Assembly: GCA_947458985.1 (NCBI GenBank)
Contig: CANHBA010000017.1
Coordinates: 1-19,911, forward strand
Direction of reading: 5' to 3'
From: Flavobacteriales bacterium
Lineage (GTDB): Bacteria; Bacteroidota; Bacteroidia; Flavobacteriales_D; Crocinitomicaceae
DNA: 19,911 bases
Shown here: positions 1 to 7,850 of the stretch, piece by piece
Layout: every line of letters begins with the position of its first letter
How positions within the stretch are numbered: position 1 is the stretch's first letter
Notes under the pieces: generated by a model
The model's input: the letters and a program-made list of their open reading frames with translations, nothing else
Told to the model about the DNA's origin: nothing
Databases searched by the model: none
Translations under genes and position numbers: made by a program

Positions 1-171
1 AGCATGCCTGTTCAAAAAGAGACAGCTCAAGAAATGGCAACGCCTACCCTCGAAAAGGAACCAACACTTGCTCTAATTCAACCAACACCTGCTCCAATTG
101 CTACACCCAGAAAACAAAGCGTCGAAAAGCCAAAACCAGCTTCTGACATGCCTACGCTATTTGACTTTTAG
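1..171 (+). CDS. 3' end of an unidentified gene with a proline-rich tail
   Basis: The first reading frame is open from the window edge to a TAG at 169-171 and gives 56 residues. It is rich in Pro, Thr, Ala and Glu/Lys, with several PTP/APIATP-like stretches, so it reads as a disordered C-terminal tail. It ends in the short motif MPTLFDF. A disordered tail closing with a hydrophobic LF-type pentapeptide resembles the sliding-clamp-binding tails of DNA replication and repair proteins (consensus near QLxLF). That is inference only, because the Gln is replaced by Met. The body of the protein lies outside the window and I cannot name the family. The stop is one base away from the stop of the convergent DUF5686 gene. 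Confidence 0.55.
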   Translation, partial: SMPVQKETAQEMATPTLEKEPTLALIQPTPAPIATPRKQSVEKPKPASDMPTLFDF

Positions 172-172
172 G

Positions 173-2599
173 CTAGAATACATAACCCAAGGAAAATTTC
201 GGCACAATATTTTGTTTCCAATCCTTGGACGCATAATAACCAAAACTACTGAACACACCAATTCCAAAACTAGACTGTCCGCTGACATACAATCCGTTGA
301 GTAGAACGCCTGCTTCTTGGTATCCTCTATTCATTGTTAAGAATGTGGTGGAATGCACAGTTTGATCCGACATGGTTCCCCAACCAAACGCATAATGACA
401 ACCAAGTTGAGGCTCATTCCAAGACGCTTTTGTACGCCAAGAATTGAGTATGAATCTTGCAAAAAGTTGTAGCTGTGTCTGGTGATAAAAAGCAGTACTA
501 GAAAGTGTTTCAAAGGTATTCGCTACGCTAATGCCCATCCATTGGCCATAAGTTCTACTCGCTGAAATCGCATTTTGATATAGTAAAGGTGTAGCTCGGT
601 CTGTTACAGCAAAACGCGCATTCCAATTCAAAATACCAGTTCCAGGAATTGTCAATAGCTGAAATATATTGATTTGCAATCTGTTGAACACAAGATCAGG
701 ACTTGTCCAGTCTTTTAAATACCAAGCATGTTCGAATTGTAGTTGGATCTTGGGATAAGGGCTTGACTTGGGCAAAAGTACATCTCCAATAAAAGAAGAC
801 TTTTCTCTAATTGCCCAGCTGAAGCCGAGTCTGCTCACCAAGACTTGCGAAGCCGTTTGCCCTGCATACGCATAGGCATCGGTGTAGTTGTTGCGCTGCA
901 AACTCGTCTCGAACTCCAGGCGTTTGTTGGCTTGAATGCGGGCAGATAACTCCAAACCAAGCTTATCCTGATAAGCCATGTTGGTGGCGTAGAGATACCG
1001 CGTTACATCTTGTTTGTAGAACAGACTTGTTTGGTACATAATTGGGCCGCCAACTTCGGCTATATCTAAACTTCTGAATCCTTTTAGACTGAGCTTCTGA
1101 TTGGCTCCTATTTGCCAGTTGACATAAGCACCATACTTGATGCGCGCGTCGTTTAATCCGTAGCCAAACTGCCCGCCTAGTGTCAAATGCTTTGATAATC
1201 GGGCTGAAGTTTCTAAACCTAGCCCTATCCGGGTGCGCTCAAAAGCATTGTATTTCAGAAACCTAGTGGCATCGATTTGAAAATAACCTAAAGGAATTTT
1301 ACCGGTGAGCAGCACTTTCGCAATCTTGAGTTTTTCGTCAAAGTGCTGGGCTTTGGACAGCGAATCTATTTGCTTGAAAGTCATTATTTCCCTTTCGGAA
1401 AGAGGCTCAACGCGCACGCTATCCCACTGCTGATCATCTAGCTTTTTGGCGGCGTTGGGGAGGGTTTCTACTGCTATTTGTTGAAACTTAACTTTGTCGA
1501 GTTCGGCCGGATTAAAGCGAACAGCTTTGACCACATTGAGACCTTTCCCTACAATAACCGCAGGAATAGAGTCAAATGTAAGTTGTATAAACGGCAAATA
1601 AATTTCAGTACTGAGTTGTTTTGGGAACCACTTATTCGCATCGATGAGTTGATACTCTTGAATGATCGCCACCCTATTTGCGCTAGGCGGAGGGTTATAT
1701 GGCATCGCCTTGACTTTTTCAATTGCATAGCCGTTGGTGTTGATATACAACTGACCCGTTAAACCCTCGAAATCTGTGCCTTTTTTGGGTTTAAAGAAAA
1801 TAGTAAAAGTGGTGTCAGATCCATTGATAGTCGTGTCTTTTAAAGAATAAAAATAACGGTTTAAAGAGCCAGGCGCCAATGGGCTAAGGTATTTCAAACC
1901 TAAGATTTCGAGCTGTATTTCGTAAAAATGAAAAGATTGCAATCCTTGTGCAATACTAGATAAAGCTGGGTCGCTAAAACCAGAAACTCGAAAAGCTTCT
2001 ATGATTTCTTTCTCGCGATAAGGAGGTTCAAAATAATGACTAGACTTCGTTTCAGAAATAAAAAAAGCTTGTTGATCAACGAATTTTTTAAACTCATAAT
2101 TAGAGGTATCGGTCGGGGCAATAATGGTATCGGCCATTTTGCGGCGTGTTGCGTCGTCGAGGTCGAAAATAAACTTGCTATACTGATCGGCGATAAAACC
2201 GCCGTGGGCTTGTGGATGGTTGGCTTTTCGGTTTTGAATGGCCTGTTCCATGATGCGCAGTGCAGGATTGACACCAGGAACCACTACAATCTCTTGCGTT
2301 TCTTGCGTTTTGGAGCGTAAATAGAGCCAGTCAGAAACGAGATTTGAAAGCACAATTGTGGTATCATGATAGCCGAGTGCCCGAATCCTGATGCTTTGAT
2401 TGGTATTAGAGAGCTCAAAATAACCATTGATATCTGTCAATAAAGGAGCAGAAAGTTCTGGATATACTTTTGCAAAAGCGATGCCTTCATGCAGATTACT
2501 ATCGAGCACCTGAAAACGCTGAGCCCAAGAATTGAAGCTAAAAAAAAGAAAAACAAAAAGCAATTTTTGTAACATCGGGCTCATTTTAGCAATTTTCAT
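173..2599 (-). CDS. DUF5686 outer-membrane protein with carboxypeptidase-regulatory-like domain
   Basis: This 808-residue protein has a signal peptide at about residues 1-27 (hydrophobic core LLFVFLFFSF, cleavage after SWAQ). A carboxypeptidase-regulatory-like beta-sandwich follows at about 28-105, containing the motif LTDINGYFELS. The segment NPALRIMEQAIQNRK and the later HYFEPPYREKEIIEAFR are typical of DUF5686. The C-terminal half (about 430-808) has alternating polar and hydrophobic strands and ends in GYVF, as expected for an outer-membrane beta-barrel with a terminal aromatic. The molecular function of the family is not established. The gene lies 35 bases after the BtuF-like gene on the same strand. 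Its own -7-like element ends only two bases before this ATG, so the true start may be Met6 (2584) or Met9 (2575). Either would still leave a good signal peptide. Confidence 0.88.
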   Translation of the reverse strand: MKIAKMSPMLQKLLFVFLFFSFNSWAQRFQVLDSNLHEGIAFAKVYPELSAPLLTDINGYFELSNTNQSIRIRALGYHDTTIVLSNLVSDWLYLRSKTQETQEIVVVPGVNPALRIMEQAIQNRKANHPQAHGGFIADQYSKFIFDLDDATRRKMADTIIAPTDTSNYEFKKFVDQQAFFISETKSSHYFEPPYREKEIIEAFRVSGFSDPALSSIAQGLQSFHFYEIQLEILGLKYLSPLAPGSLNRYFYSLKDTTINGSDTTFTIFFKPKKGTDFEGLTGQLYINTNGYAIEKVKAMPYNPPPSANRVAIIQEYQLIDANKWFPKQLSTEIYLPFIQLTFDSIPAVIVGKGLNVVKAVRFNPAELDKVKFQQIAVETLPNAAKKLDDQQWDSVRVEPLSEREIMTFKQIDSLSKAQHFDEKLKIAKVLLTGKIPLGYFQIDATRFLKYNAFERTRIGLGLETSARLSKHLTLGGQFGYGLNDARIKYGAYVNWQIGANQKLSLKGFRSLDIAEVGGPIMYQTSLFYKQDVTRYLYATNMAYQDKLGLELSARIQANKRLEFETSLQRNNYTDAYAYAGQTASQVLVSRLGFSWAIREKSSFIGDVLLPKSSPYPKIQLQFEHAWYLKDWTSPDLVFNRLQINIFQLLTIPGTGILNWNARFAVTDRATPLLYQNAISASRTYGQWMGISVANTFETLSSTAFYHQTQLQLFARFILNSWRTKASWNEPQLGCHYAFGWGTMSDQTVHSTTFLTMNRGYQEAGVLLNGLYVSGQSSFGIGVFSSFGYYASKDWKQNIVPKFSLGYVF

Positions 2600-2601
2600 A
2601 C

Positions 2602-2609
2602 CAAAAATA
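2602..2609 (-). promoter_or_regulatory. Bacteroidetes -7 element TATTTTTG
   Basis: TATTTTTG matches the Bacteroidetes consensus TAnnTTTG exactly and lies two bases upstream of the first ATG of the DUF5686 gene. No TTG-type -33 element is visible at the usual 17-23 base spacing. If functional, it gives an internal promoter for this gene with a leaderless transcript, or it points to a start at Met6 or Met9. Confidence 0.45.
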
Positions 2610-2634
2610 AAGCATTACAACCGACCTGATAAGC

Positions 2635-3381
2635 TTACAAAGCTAGAACTTGTTCTATATATGCAGGTGTCATGCGCATCCTGGAACCATACCAAGAACA
2701 GATTTCTCCATCTACAAGGACAATTTTAGACCTTGGAAAAAGCGCCTGTACTTCGTCAACATGTTTGGCTTCAAAAGGAAAAGGTTCTGAGCTCAAGAAA
2801 ATGTAATCTGGGTTGATAACCTCTGTATTGGCAAGCGAAGTCTTGTGAGCGAGCACCTGGTCTAAATCAGGATAACGCTCGAATTCACAATAGTTAAGCA
2901 AGCCAAAATGGGTCAATAAAGCATGAATGTAAGTTTGCGGCCCCACAACAAAATAAGGGTCTTTCCATATGAAATAAAGAAAAGTGGACCTTTGCCAGAT
3001 ATTTTCTAGGCTTTGAAAAGCCGTCTTAATTTGTCCTACAAGTGAAATTGATTTTTCTTCACGCTGCACTTTTTGACCAATTTCAAGTAAAAAGTGGTAT
3101 GCTTCTTCAAGGGAATTGATGTCCGTAACTAAAACTGTGTAGCGCAGCTGCAACTGCTCGATGTCTTCTTTGGTGTTTTCTTCCTTGTTGGCAATAATGA
3201 GGGTTGGTTGAAGCGCGTCAATGGTTTCAAAGTTAACCTTCTTGGTACCCCCTACCCGTGTTTTGCGCTGCCACCATTCTTTTGGATGAATACAAAACTT
3301 AGTGATCCCGACGACCTCATGCTCTAGACCCAAGGACCAGAGGTATTCGGTTAAAGACGGAACCAAAGAAACAATGCGCAT
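2635..3381 (-). CDS. BtuF/TroA-like helical-backbone metal or cobalamin receptor protein, no signal peptide
   Basis: I chose the ATG at 3381, four bases after the stop of the upstream gene, over an in-frame ATG at 3423 that would overlap it by 38 bases. The 248-residue product opens directly with MRIVSLVPSLTEYLWSLG, the first strand and helix of the BtuF-like substrate-binding fold. Family features follow: GGTKKVNFETIDALQPTLII at about 44-63, a long linking helix at about 92-130, the second lobe with DPYFVVGPQTYIHALL, and NPDYIFLSSEPFPF at about 190-203. No signal peptide or lipobox precedes the fold, so it should be cytoplasmic, unlike a normal ABC solute receptor. Similar signal-less proteins are often annotated as cobalamin-binding or ABC substrate-binding proteins. 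The ligand is unknown, and no permease or ATPase is adjacent. It is probably co-transcribed with the cystathionine beta-synthase-like gene. Confidence 0.8.
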   Translation of the reverse strand: MRIVSLVPSLTEYLWSLGLEHEVVGITKFCIHPKEWWQRKTRVGGTKKVNFETIDALQPTLIIANKEENTKEDIEQLQLRYTVLVTDINSLEEAYHFLLEIGQKVQREEKSISLVGQIKTAFQSLENIWQRSTFLYFIWKDPYFVVGPQTYIHALLTHFGLLNYCEFERYPDLDQVLAHKTSLANTEVINPDYIFLSSEPFPFEAKHVDEVQALFPRSKIVLVDGEICSWYGSRMRMTPAYIEQVLAL

Positions 3382-3385
3382 GCGC

Positions 3386-4747
3386 TTAGGCCATTGCAGC
3401 AATAACGTCGTAACGCGACACAATATGGTGCTTACCGTTGTCTAGGGCAACCAAGACCGCAGGAACTTGCTTGGATATCAATTTGCAGAGCTCTTCTACA
3501 GGTGTATTCGCATGCACTACAGGGAAAGCTGCTGACATCAGGGAAGAAATTGGGGCATCGCGCAAGGCTGGGTTATCGATGAGGACTTGATATAAATGGC
3601 TGTCGTCGATAGAACCAACGTATTGACCGTCTTTCATGACAGGAATTTGAGAAATATCGAAATTGCGCATTTTAGCAATGGCATGAGAAACGAGTTCTTC
3701 CGCATAAAGCGAAACGAGTGGTTTGTTGCCGTGTTTGGCTACTAAATCGCCAGCGGTCAGGAGGTTTTCTTCGAGGAAACCGCGTTCGCGCATCCATTCG
3801 TCGTTGAAGATTTTACCCACATAACGGCTACCGTGGTCGTGGAACAAAACTACTACTACATCGTCTTTGGTGAGTTTGGCACCCATTTGCAAGAGCCCTT
3901 TGATGGCCGCCCCTGCGGAGTTTCCGACAAAAATGCCTTCTTCGCGAGCGAGCCTTCTAGTATAAACGGCCGCATCGCGGTCAGTCACTTTTTCAAAATG
4001 GTCAATGACATCGAAATCTACGTTGGCAGGCAAGATGTCTTCGCCGATGCCTTCTGTGATGTAAGGGTAGATCTCATTTTCATCAAAAATGCCTGTTTCT
4101 TTGTATTTCTTGAAAACAGAGCCATATGTATCGATTCCCCAAATTTGAATATTTGGATTTTTTTCTTTGAGATACTGACCAACTCCTGAAATGGTACCGC
4201 CTGTACCCACCCCCACCACAAAATGCGTGATTTTACCTTCGGTTTGTTCCCAAATTTCGGGGCCTGTTTGCTCGTAGTGCGCAGTTCTGTTGGAAAGGTT
4301 GTCGTACTGATTGACATACCATGAGTTTGGTATTTCAGTAGCTAAACGGCGTGAAACTGAATAGTAAGAGCGCGGATCTGTGGGTTCAACAGCCGTAGGG
4401 CAAACAACAACTTCGGCGCCGACAGCACGCAAAATGTCCATTTTCTCTTTGGATTGTTTGTCATTGAGTACACAAATGAGTTTATATCCTTTGATGATAC
4501 AAGCCAATGCCAATCCCATACCTGTGTTGCCTGAGGTGCCTTCAATAACGGTACCGCCTGGCTTTAAAATACCAGCTTTTTCAGCGTCTTCAATCATCTT
4601 GACAGCCATGCGGTCTTTGACGGAGTTGCCCGGATTGGTGGTTTCTACTTTTGCCAGCACCTGAGCTGAGAGCTCTTTGGTGAGTTTGTTGATGCGCACC
4701 AATGGGGTATTGCCGATGGTTTCGAGGATATTGTTGTATACTTTCAT
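3386..4747 (-). CDS. Cystathionine beta-synthase-like PLP enzyme with C-terminal CBS domain pair
   Basis: This is a 453-residue fold-type II PLP enzyme. The probable PLP lysine is K44 in NSVKDRM. The substrate-carboxylate loop is EGTSGNTG at 69-76, and the PLP phosphate loop is VGTGGTISG at 180-188. The catalytic core covers about 1-325. Two CBS motifs follow at about 330-385 and 400-453 (TAGDLVAKHGNKPLVSL; SSLMSAAFPVVHANTPVEEL), which in this family usually act as regulatory modules. Length and layout fit cystathionine beta-synthase (serine plus homocysteine to cystathionine) better than plain cysteine synthase, which lacks CBS domains. Sequence alone does not settle which reaction dominates. 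I chose the ATG at 4747 because family proteins begin near MKVYNNILETIGNTPLV and because a -7 element overlaps the codons of the more upstream ATG at 4774. Confidence 0.93.
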   Translation of the reverse strand: MKVYNNILETIGNTPLVRINKLTKELSAQVLAKVETTNPGNSVKDRMAVKMIEDAEKAGILKPGGTVIEGTSGNTGMGLALACIIKGYKLICVLNDKQSKEKMDILRAVGAEVVVCPTAVEPTDPRSYYSVSRRLATEIPNSWYVNQYDNLSNRTAHYEQTGPEIWEQTEGKITHFVVGVGTGGTISGVGQYLKEKNPNIQIWGIDTYGSVFKKYKETGIFDENEIYPYITEGIGEDILPANVDFDVIDHFEKVTDRDAAVYTRRLAREEGIFVGNSAGAAIKGLLQMGAKLTKDDVVVVLFHDHGSRYVGKIFNDEWMRERGFLEENLLTAGDLVAKHGNKPLVSLYAEELVSHAIAKMRNFDISQIPVMKDGQYVGSIDDSHLYQVLIDNPALRDAPISSLMSAAFPVVHANTPVEELCKLISKQVPAVLVALDNGKHHIVSRYDVIAAMA

Positions 4748-4759
4748 GAATGAACTTTG
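4731..4759 (+). promoter_or_regulatory. Candidate promoter of the hexosaminidase gene
   Basis: TTG at 4731-4733 is followed 18 bases later by GAACTTTG at 4752-4759, one mismatch from TAnnTTTG. The spacing fits the Bacteroidetes -33/-7 arrangement and would give a leader of roughly 35-40 bases before the ATG at 4801. It overlaps the 5' end of the opposing CBS-like gene. An alternative -7 with one mismatch, TCTGTTTG, lies at 4774-4781. Confidence 0.35.
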
Positions 4760-4768
4760 TACAAAGTT
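4753..4768. repeat. Perfect 16-bp palindrome in the divergent promoter region
   Basis: AACTTTGTACAAAGTT is identical to its reverse complement. It sits between the divergent CBS-like and hexosaminidase genes, and each arm contains the TTTG core of a -7 element, one per strand. This could be an operator for a dimeric regulator, or simply two back-to-back -7 elements. Confidence 0.6.
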
Positions 4769-4769
4769 A
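4762..4769 (-). promoter_or_regulatory. Bacteroidetes -7 element TAACTTTG for the CBS-like gene
   Basis: TAACTTTG is a perfect TAnnTTTG match, 14 bases upstream of the ATG at 4747. It falls inside the coding frame if the ATG at 4774 is used, which argues for the later start. No clear -33 TTG is seen at the right spacing. It forms one arm of the 4753-4768 palindrome plus one flanking base. Confidence 0.5.
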
Positions 4770-4800
4770 GTCATCTGTTTGAATTCATTAATTTTAGGGC

Positions 4801-6990
4801 ATGTTAAAATTTAGCTTCTTCCTCGCATTTGGACTTCTTTCACTTTTTGCTTCGGCTCAAGATTGTCCGATCTTACCCACTCCGGCTGTATACCAACCCA
4901 CAAACGGTCAGTTTGTTTGCAGCGGCAACCTGCTCATCGACCCGTCTGAAATAACCCCCAATTTGAAAGCTGCATTCACAGATTATGCACTTTGGGCCAA
5001 TAACATCCAAGTTTCACCATTTGTCCAAAACCCAATGGTGCAATTTAAAAAGCTTACCAATGTGAAGCAAGATTCTTACAGTATCAATATTGCCGATCGC
5101 ATCACTATTTCCTATTCAAGCGAAGCCTCTTGTTTTTATGCTTGGGTTTCTTTGTTGCAATTGAGCACACAGCAAGATGGCCAATTGAGTTTTCCTAAAT
5201 GCTTCGTCAAAGACTACCCCGAATTTCAATGGCGCGGCCTGCACCTCGATGTGTCTAGGCATTTTTTCACGGTCAATGAAGTCAAGCGCTTTATTGACCT
5301 CATGGCTTATTACAAATTCAACACCTTGCATTGGCACCTCACCGACGACCAAGGATGGCGCATTGAAATTAAAAAATATCCACTTTTAACACAAGTAGGC
5401 GCTTGGCGCGACTCCACAGTGGAAAACCATTACACCACCCAGCCGCGCACCTACAACAAAACGCGCTACGGTGGCTTTTATACCCAAGAAGAGGTCAAGG
5501 ACATCGTGAATTATGCAGGCGCACGTTTCATTAATGTAGTTCCGGAAATTGAAATGCCTGGCCACGCCAGAGCTGCGCTTGCCGCTTACCCACAATACTC
5601 CTGCACCGGCCAAGTGCAAGGCGTCGAAGGCCTTTGGGGCATTTTTGACGATATATTCTGCGCCAAAGAAGAAAGCATTTTGTTTTTACAAGACGTTTTA
5701 AAAGAAGTATTGCCGCTTTTCCCGAGTGCATACATACACGTGGGAGGAGATGAAGCACCAAAAACAAGATGGAAAGAATGTCCGAATTGTCAGGCCGTGA
5801 TTAAAGCAAACGGCCTACACGATGAACACGAACTACAAAGTTATTTCATTGGGCGCATGGATGCATTTTTGACGCAAAATGGCAAAAAACTCATTGGTTG
5901 GGATGAAATTCTCGAGGGCGGGCTCTCCCCCAACGCCACTGTGATGTCTTGGCGCGGCTATGAGGGCGGAAAAGCCGCTGCAGCGCAGGGCCATTATGTG
6001 GTCATGTGCCCAGGTTCTCATTGTTATTTTGACCACTATCAAGGCCGTGGCGCCGAAGAACCCCTTGCCATCGGCGGCTTCACTTCTCTAGAAAAAGTCC
6101 TTTCCTTTGACCCGATTCCGCCAGACATGACTACCGCTGACGCCGCTTATGTGCTTGGCGCGCAAGGCAACCTCTGGACCGAATACATCCCGAATATGGC
6201 GCAATTGGAATACATGACCTACCCAAGAACCATTGCCCTCAGCACCGCACTTTGGTCCGAGACAAAGCCCACTTACGAAGATTTTTTTGCCAAACTAACG
6301 ACCTATCATTTTCCATTTTTAAGCGCTAAAAATGTGAATTTCTCCAAAAGTTGTCTCAAACCCGAAATCAAAACAACAAGAGCACTGGGTTGGGGAATTT
6401 TGATTGAAAAGTTACCTGCAAAAGGCATCATTGCTTATGCTACAGTACTAGCCGATATCAAAGCGGCCAAGAGAAAAACCAAAACCGTTCAAATAATAGT
6501 GGACCAAGGTCCGAACTTGCCTTCTAAAGAAATGGACGTGATTGCACACAAAGCATTGGGGGCTCAAATTGTTTTTCAAACGCCGCCAAGTCCGAAATAC
6601 GACAACGGATCGCTCACTATTGTCGATGGCCAATTGGCCGCACGTCCATGGAAAGGCCACGAATGGCTAGGTTTTGAAAGCGACAGCGTGTCTTTTGATC
6701 TTGTTTTTGAAAAACCCATCAAGGTCAAAGAAATCAGGATCCATACCCTTCACGATCCGAATAGTTGGATTTGGGCGGCACAGACCTACATGATTACTTT
6801 AAACAAATATGGTTGTGGAAATGGTATAGCAGATGGCTATTCTACAGATGAATTCATACAAATTGAAGTCAAGGATAAACACGTGAAACAAATCCATGTG
6901 ACCCTCTACGGCATTTCTAAAATTCCGAGCGGTGAGCCAGGCGCGGGCAACACGCCATGGCTGTTTTTGGACGAAATTGAAATTCGCTAG
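4801..6990 (+). CDS. Secreted beta-N-acetylhexosaminidase, GH20
   Basis: This 729-residue protein has a signal peptide (residues 1-19, core FFLAFGLLSLFA, cleavage near ASA-Q). A GH20b-type N-terminal domain spans about 20-140, and the GH20 TIM barrel about 140-500. Barrel markers are WRGLHLDVSRHFF at 144-156, FNTLHWHLTDDQGWRIEI at 173-190, and HVGGDEAP at 313-320, where D317-E318 are the catalytic pair of substrate-assisted hydrolysis. The last roughly 130 residues look like a beta-sandwich appendage (EWLGFESDSVSFDLVF then KEIRIHTL). The enzyme should remove terminal GlcNAc or GalNAc from chitin oligomers, glycans or peptidoglycan fragments in the periplasm or outside. I see no type IX secretion C-terminal signal or lipobox, so a periplasmic location is most likely. 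It is monocistronic by position and convergent with the regulator gene that follows. Confidence 0.95.
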   Translation: MLKFSFFLAFGLLSLFASAQDCPILPTPAVYQPTNGQFVCSGNLLIDPSEITPNLKAAFTDYALWANNIQVSPFVQNPMVQFKKLTNVKQDSYSINIADRITISYSSEASCFYAWVSLLQLSTQQDGQLSFPKCFVKDYPEFQWRGLHLDVSRHFFTVNEVKRFIDLMAYYKFNTLHWHLTDDQGWRIEIKKYPLLTQVGAWRDSTVENHYTTQPRTYNKTRYGGFYTQEEVKDIVNYAGARFINVVPEIEMPGHARAALAAYPQYSCTGQVQGVEGLWGIFDDIFCAKEESILFLQDVLKEVLPLFPSAYIHVGGDEAPKTRWKECPNCQAVIKANGLHDEHELQSYFIGRMDAFLTQNGKKLIGWDEILEGGLSPNATVMSWRGYEGGKAAAAQGHYVVMCPGSHCYFDHYQGRGAEEPLAIGGFTSLEKVLSFDPIPPDMTTADAAYVLGAQGNLWTEYIPNMAQLEYMTYPRTIALSTALWSETKPTYEDFFAKLTTYHFPFLSAKNVNFSKSCLKPEIKTTRALGWGILIEKLPAKGIIAYATVLADIKAAKRKTKTVQIIVDQGPNLPSKEMDVIAHKALGAQIVFQTPPSPKYDNGSLTIVDGQLAARPWKGHEWLGFESDSVSFDLVFEKPIKVKEIRIHTLHDPNSWIWAAQTYMITLNKYGCGNGIADGYSTDEFIQIEVKDKHVKQIHVTLYGISKIPSGEPGAGNTPWLFLDEIEIR

Positions 6991-7014
6991 TTTTCGTTAG
7001 AGACTCCTTGGTAT

Positions 7015-7659
7015 TTAAGGAATAATGCCCAGGCGCACGGCGTGTACAATGATGCCGGCAGTGTTGCGCACGTCGAGTTTTTCAATAATACGCATTTTGT
7101 GTGTTTCGACGGTGCGGGGCGAAATTTGGAGGTCGAGGGCAATTTCACGACAGGTTTTTTCTTGACAAATGCCTCTAATGACATCGATTTCACGCGCGGT
7201 GATACGCTCTAAGGTACGAATGGTGCGGCGCTCGGCATCTAGCATGCGCTTGGTGTTGGGATGCAAATAGGAATTTTGAAAAAAAACCTGACGAAAGGCG
7301 GCTACCGCTTCTTCATGCATATTCCATTTATTGACCACCCCATGAAAGCCCCATTTTAAAAACAGCGGCACCATTGCTGATTTGAAGTTAGGAACCAACA
7401 ACAAGAACTTGGCATTGGGCCAGGCAGACATCCAAAAATTGATGTAGACTTGATCTAAATCTTGTAAAAGATCTGCGTCGATCATGACGACTTGAATGCC
7501 AACCCCGGTATAACGCGCTCGAAAGTCACTCAGACTTTGGGCCTCGCCTACCCATTCAAAATCGCTGCGCGGCTCTAATAAGGCACGCAAGCCTGTTCTA
7601 AAAATGACATCAGATTCTACAAAAGCCACGCGAATGCGGGCACCCAAATAATTACTCAT
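7015..7659 (-). CDS. Orphan NarL/LuxR-family regulator with degenerate receiver domain
   Basis: The 214-residue product has a receiver-like domain at about 7-125 and a C-terminal LuxR-type helix-turn-helix at about 149-214. The latter includes LTAREIDVI-like ITAREIDVI, CREIALDLQISPRTVETHK and the closing AVRLGIIP, so DNA binding looks intact. The receiver aligns with NarL around FRTGLRALLE but is altered. The acidic pair is E15-S16 instead of two acids, and the switch Ser/Thr at the end of strand 4 is Val89. The presumed phosphoacceptor D61 and the Lys (K111) are kept. No histidine kinase lies nearby. The regulator may not depend on normal phosphorylation, which is inference. It converges on the hexosaminidase gene with a 24-base spacer. 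Its target is unknown. Confidence 0.85.
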   Translation of the reverse strand: MSNYLGARIRVAFVESDVIFRTGLRALLEPRSDFEWVGEAQSLSDFRARYTGVGIQVVMIDADLLQDLDQVYINFWMSAWPNAKFLLLVPNFKSAMVPLFLKWGFHGVVNKWNMHEEAVAAFRQVFFQNSYLHPNTKRMLDAERRTIRTLERITAREIDVIRGICQEKTCREIALDLQISPRTVETHKMRIIEKLDVRNTAGIIVHAVRLGIIP

Positions 7660-7838
7660 ACGACTTGCATTTTTTAATGGACCAAAGCCCGGTTTAGGTT
7701 AATACAAGTAGATTTGTTTCATGTGGCTAAATTAATAAGGCTTTCCCAAAAGGGCATCAGTAGATTGACGGACGACTTTGAAAAAAAGTTGCACGCGAAT
7801 GCTTAACCTATATCAATTTCCCAGACAAAAAAGAACCC

Positions 7839-7846
7839 TACCTTTG
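7839..7846 (+). promoter_or_regulatory. Bacteroidetes -7 element TACCTTTG
   Basis: TACCTTTG is an exact TAnnTTTG match ending four bases before the ATG of the dioxygenase gene. Transcription would begin at or next to the start codon, giving a leaderless message. Otherwise translation starts downstream at Met19 (7905). No convincing -33 element is seen. The rest of the 191-base region 7660-7850 holds nothing else I can recognise. Confidence 0.45.
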
Positions 7847-7850
7847 AAAA

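Noticed and set aside
3833..4189. 118-codon open frame on the plus strand
   Set aside because: It lies antisense to the catalytic domain of the CBS-like gene, has no recognisable domain or start context, and is explained by the codon use of the true gene.
6991..7014. Search for a bidirectional terminator between the convergent hexosaminidase and regulator genes
   Set aside because: The 24-base spacer shows no stem-loop with T-runs.
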